DNA from: Chloroflexota bacterium
GTDB lineage: Bacteria; Chloroflexota; Anaerolineae; JAAYZQ01
Assembly: GCA_018606645.1 (NCBI GenBank)
Contig: JAGVRI010000013.1
Span: 52,872-116,871 of the forward strand
Length of the DNA: 64,000 nt
Direction of reading: 5' to 3'
Positions 61,758 through 64,000 of this stretch are shown one piece after another (within the stretch, counting starts at the first letter, position 1; each line of letters starts with the position of its first letter). The position numbers were made by a program, and so were the translations under genes. The notes under the pieces were generated by a model, which was not told the DNA's origin, did not search any database, and saw nothing but the letters and a program-made list of their open reading frames with translations.

Positions 61758-63086
61758 ATGCTTCTGTCTAAAATCTGGAACGGCAGCATACTGTTCCTGC
61801 GTCTGGCGGTGGCCCTGTGCTTTGTCGCTTGTTCCGGGGTTCTGGTCCTGGCGGACGAAATGCCGAGCTGGACTCCGGCTGTCAATCTATCTGACCGGCC
61901 TGGCCGATCGTTCCTGGCTACCTTGGCCAGCGATCCCACCACCGGCGACCTCTGGGCCGTCTGGACCGATGACGGGGTAGCAGAGCAGGAGGAGGTCCTG
62001 GGCCGGCGGTGGGTTCGCAGCGCGCGGACTTGGCTACCTGTCGAGAACCTCTCCCAATCCGAACCGTGGCAGCGCGATGGGGGCGCGGTGCTCGTCTTTG
62101 ACGGGCAGGGTTCTGGATTGCTCATCTGGACGCGGACGTATGGGGTTTCGCAGGGAGCCCCCAGCAGCGGCCACGACGTGCTCTGGCGCGTGTGGAACGG
62201 CTCGTCCTGGTCTCCAGAGGCGGTCCTGTTTCATGACAGCGCCTACCTTCCCGGCTCTCCGGGCCATTTCGGGTTGATCCCGGTCCAGACAACCGATGGC
62301 ATCCTGTTATTTGTTACCTGGGGGACCGGGTACCGGACGGCGCGGTTCCAGAACGGCGCCTGGTCGGCGGTCACTCCCTGGGCTTTCCTCCCGGTGGCGC
62401 TCGAGCAGGTGGTTCCCGATCCAGAAGATGGAGGTATTTTGCACGCCGCCGCTTTCGGGCCCAACAGCAATCAGACCGGGTACAATGCCTTTTTCTACGA
62501 TGCCTATTACCTGACCTTCAACGGCCTGGATTGGAGCGAGGCGCTCAACCTCTCGTCCACCACCAGCGTTGCGGACGAGGTCGGTCTGGCCTTTGACCGG
62601 CAGGGCCGGCTCCACTTCCTCTGGTCCGATCCCGATAGCCCGTTCTCTGATGAATCGCAGTTCTCGACCATCTGGGAGCGGGTGATGGAGGACGAGACCT
62701 GGTCCATCACCCACACCCAGGTGATTTCCTACAACCCCGATCAGGGGGTGGACGGGTTCTGGTTGACCGTCAGCCCGACCGGCACCCTCCATCTGGCCTG
62801 GAGCGAAGGAGTCTTTAGCGACGGCGCCCACACCGATCTGGACATCTATTACCGGTCCGGCGACGGAATGACCTGGGGGCCTGAAGAGAAGGTGTTCTCT
62901 TCGGCGGCCGCCAGCCGCTACCCGGTACTGGCCCTGGGTGCAGACGGACCGGCCCTGGTATGGCAAGAGGAATTCTGGAGTGGAGACAGTCTCCTGGAAG
63001 AGGAAGTATATTTCTCGCAAAAGATTGGGGCGCTTCCCCAGCGCTACGCGGTGTCGCTCCCCGTAATCTACAAATCGATCCGGTGA
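61758..63086 (+). CDS. Secreted beta-propeller-like protein with a Chloroflexota-type C-terminal tail
   Basis: 442 residues. A signal peptide (LFLRLAVALCFVACSGVLVLA-D) leads to repeated WxP/WSE blades: TWLPVENLSQ, SSWSPEAVLF, LDWSEALNLS, LHFLWSDPDS, LHLAWSEGVF and ALVWQEEFWS, like sialidase/BNR-type propellers but without clear Asp-box repeats. The end YAVSLPVIYKSIR resembles the short LPLI/LPVI tail of many exported Chloroflexota proteins, perhaps a sorting or anchoring signal. The enzymatic role is unknown. GAGGAGG lies 8 nt before ATG 61758. Confidence 0.83.
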   Translation: MLLSKIWNGSILFLRLAVALCFVACSGVLVLADEMPSWTPAVNLSDRPGRSFLATLASDPTTGDLWAVWTDDGVAEQEEVLGRRWVRSARTWLPVENLSQSEPWQRDGGAVLVFDGQGSGLLIWTRTYGVSQGAPSSGHDVLWRVWNGSSWSPEAVLFHDSAYLPGSPGHFGLIPVQTTDGILLFVTWGTGYRTARFQNGAWSAVTPWAFLPVALEQVVPDPEDGGILHAAAFGPNSNQTGYNAFFYDAYYLTFNGLDWSEALNLSSTTSVADEVGLAFDRQGRLHFLWSDPDSPFSDESQFSTIWERVMEDETWSITHTQVISYNPDQGVDGFWLTVSPTGTLHLAWSEGVFSDGAHTDLDIYYRSGDGMTWGPEEKVFSSAAASRYPVLALGADGPALVWQEEFWSGDSLLEEEVYFSQKIGALPQRYAVSLPVIYKSIR

Positions 63087-63172
63087 GCAGTCAGAACCGC
63101 ACCTGACAGATTTCTGGATGCCATGGCGATCAGGATGGCCCCAAGGCTTTGCCAGAGGGCTTCCCTTCGCCC

Positions 63173-63222
63173 AGGGGTCGAGGCTTCAGCCGGACTGTTT
63201 GCTCTGTGTGAAGGCTCCCCCC
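63173..63222. repeat. Copy of dispersed repeat family R1
   Basis: GGGGTCGAGGCTTCAGCCGG followed about 15 nt later by GTGAAGGCTCCCCCC: an inverted pair as at 36639. In 63087-63499 only this repeat and the sucC promoter were recognised. Confidence 0.65.
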
Positions 63223-63267
63223 ATCAGAGGATCGCCCGGCACCTACAAGCCAAGGCATTTTTCCGGT

Positions 63268-63296
63268 TTGCCTCCGGTGCCCCGACATGATATAAT
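63268..63296 (+). promoter_or_regulatory. Promoter upstream of sucC
   Basis: TTGCCT (63268-63273), 17-nt spacer, TATAAT (63291-63296), with a leader of about 195 nt to TTG 63500. Confidence 0.6.
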
Positions 63297-63499
63297 GGAA
63301 TTGTGGTCATCTTCGCAACGGGGCGAGGCGATTGAGAATCATTGATTTGAACAGACCAAGGAGGTTGCCCTTCCCAGAAAGGCCGGTGTTTGGTCATGAA
63401 CAAAGGAGCCAGCGATGCTGCTCGACCCTGAGCTGGTTGGGGGCCGGGAGTGTGTCTGGCTCCATATTGTTTCCGAGACCTTGGTAGCAGGAGGAAAAT

Positions 63500-64000
63500 T
63501 TGAAACTGCACGAATATCAGTCGAAGCGGATTTTTGCCCGGTATGGGATTCCCATCCCCCAGGGCGACGTTGCCACCACGCCGGAACAGGCCCGGTTGAT
63601 CGCCGCCCGCCTGGGCAAACGGGTGGTCATCAAAGCCCAGGTGCTGGTGGGCGGGCGGGGCAAGGCCGGCGGAATCCGTCTGGCCGATGATCCCGACGAG
63701 GCTGAAGAGATCGCCGATCAGATCCTGGGGATGCAGATCAAGGGCTCGGTGGTCAAGAAGGTACTGGTTGATGAGGCAGCGGACATTGCTACCGAGATCT
63801 ACCTGGGCATCGTGATCGATCGGGCGCAGCGCCGCCCGGTGATCATGGCCTCTGCCGAGGGAGGAGTCGAGATCGAAGAAGTCGCCCGCACCACACCGGA
63901 GCGGATCGTCAAGGTTGCCATCCACCCCTTCCTCGGCCTGCAAGCCTACCAGGCGCGGGAACTCGCCTTTGGCATCGGTCTGCGCAAGGAGTTGGTGAAC
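63500..64000 (+). CDS. sucC: Succinyl-CoA synthetase beta subunit, ADP-forming type (3' truncated by the window)
   Basis: The first 167 codons are visible: [40 protein letters not shown], the ATP-grasp nucleotide-binding start, and [20 protein letters not shown]. The start is TTG 63500, with AGGAGGA 5 nt upstream; no ATG fits. The enzyme forms succinyl-CoA or, in reverse, ATP in the TCA cycle. sucD is expected just beyond the window. Confidence 0.92.
   Translation, partial: MKLHEYQSKRIFARYGIPIPQGDVATTPEQARLIAARLGKRVVIKAQVLVGGRGKAGGIRLADDPDEAEEIADQILGMQIKGSVVKKVLVDEAADIATEIYLGIVIDRAQRRPVIMASAEGGVEIEEVARTTPERIVKVAIHPFLGLQAYQARELAFGIGLRKELVN

Noticed and set aside
63224..63943. A 239-codon minus-strand frame opposite the start of sucC
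   Set aside because: The plus-strand SucC homology is unmistakable and uses the same DNA.
1..64000. tRNA, rRNA or CRISPR arrays
   Set aside because: No cloverleaf-like segments with T-loop consensus, no rRNA sequence, and no regularly spaced repeats were noticed by eye; a tool-based search was not possible.

Overview
The window looks like a chromosome segment of a GC-rich member of the Chloroflexota (Anaerolineae/Caldilineae-like). This is inferred from gene content: a Tat-type lipoprotein binding protein with a Pro/Thr/Ala-rich linker, DUF6062 and zinc-ribbon/HEAT proteins, a secreted protein ending in an LPVIYK-type tail, and REP-like intergenic repeats. No rRNA, tRNA or CRISPR array was seen. 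Many promoters are close to the sigma-70 consensus (TTGACA-N17-TAGAAT type), and Shine-Dalgarno sites are strong.

Layout. 1-3716: end of an MBL-fold hydrolase, RNase H, a HAD phosphatase, a URO-D family protein and an HD protein. 3760-12114: a catabolic cluster with two C45 Ntn-hydrolases, an N-acyl-D-amino-acid deacylase, an Lrp/AsnC regulator, two class III aminotransferases that share a four-cysteine insert, and a creatininase-family amidohydrolase. 12234-17220: a catalytically degenerate tyrosine-recombinase-like protein, a four-gene minus-strand operon (DUF6062, zinc-ribbon/HEAT, two coiled-coil paralogues), a candidate structured RNA upstream of that operon, and a shattered mutator-type transposase. 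17528-26285: a peptide-type ABC importer without ATPases, a DUF1028 protein, a GntR regulator and a four-domain 2-oxoacid:ferredoxin oxidoreductase. 26440-30475: an uncharacterised protein and a large hybrid sensor kinase.

30657-33349: a probable molybdenum/tungsten-cofactor riboswitch followed by a tungstate ABC transporter (tupBCA). 33392-47179: a PhoR/PhoB-like two-component pair, an uncharacterised small protein, tandem repeats, a thioredoxin reductase, an MNT/HEPN pair whose toxin is broken, and then a phosphate regulon with a recognisable PHO box (MshEN-USP protein, pstSCAB, a sulfate-binding-like protein, a Na/Pi symporter, a double USP protein). 47212-53780: a secreted head-repeat protein, a moaA-moaC-MOSC-pyrophosphatase-larC operon led by a duplicated HTH protein, and relics of an rbsC-like permease and an ISAs1-type element. 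53907-64000: a probably leaderless nucleotidyltransferase-like gene, a lone receiver, a GlyA-GcvT-GcvT triple fusion, a two-component pair, a secreted protein and the start of sucC.

Working together: tungstate uptake, Moco synthesis, ferredoxin-linked 2-oxoacid oxidation and LarC-type nickel-cofactor maturation fit a facultative or strict anaerobe that feeds on amino acids and peptides. The least explained items are the structured RNA at 15918-16030, the dead recombinase next to it, the Cys-cluster aminotransferase locus and the GlyA-GcvT-GcvT protein.
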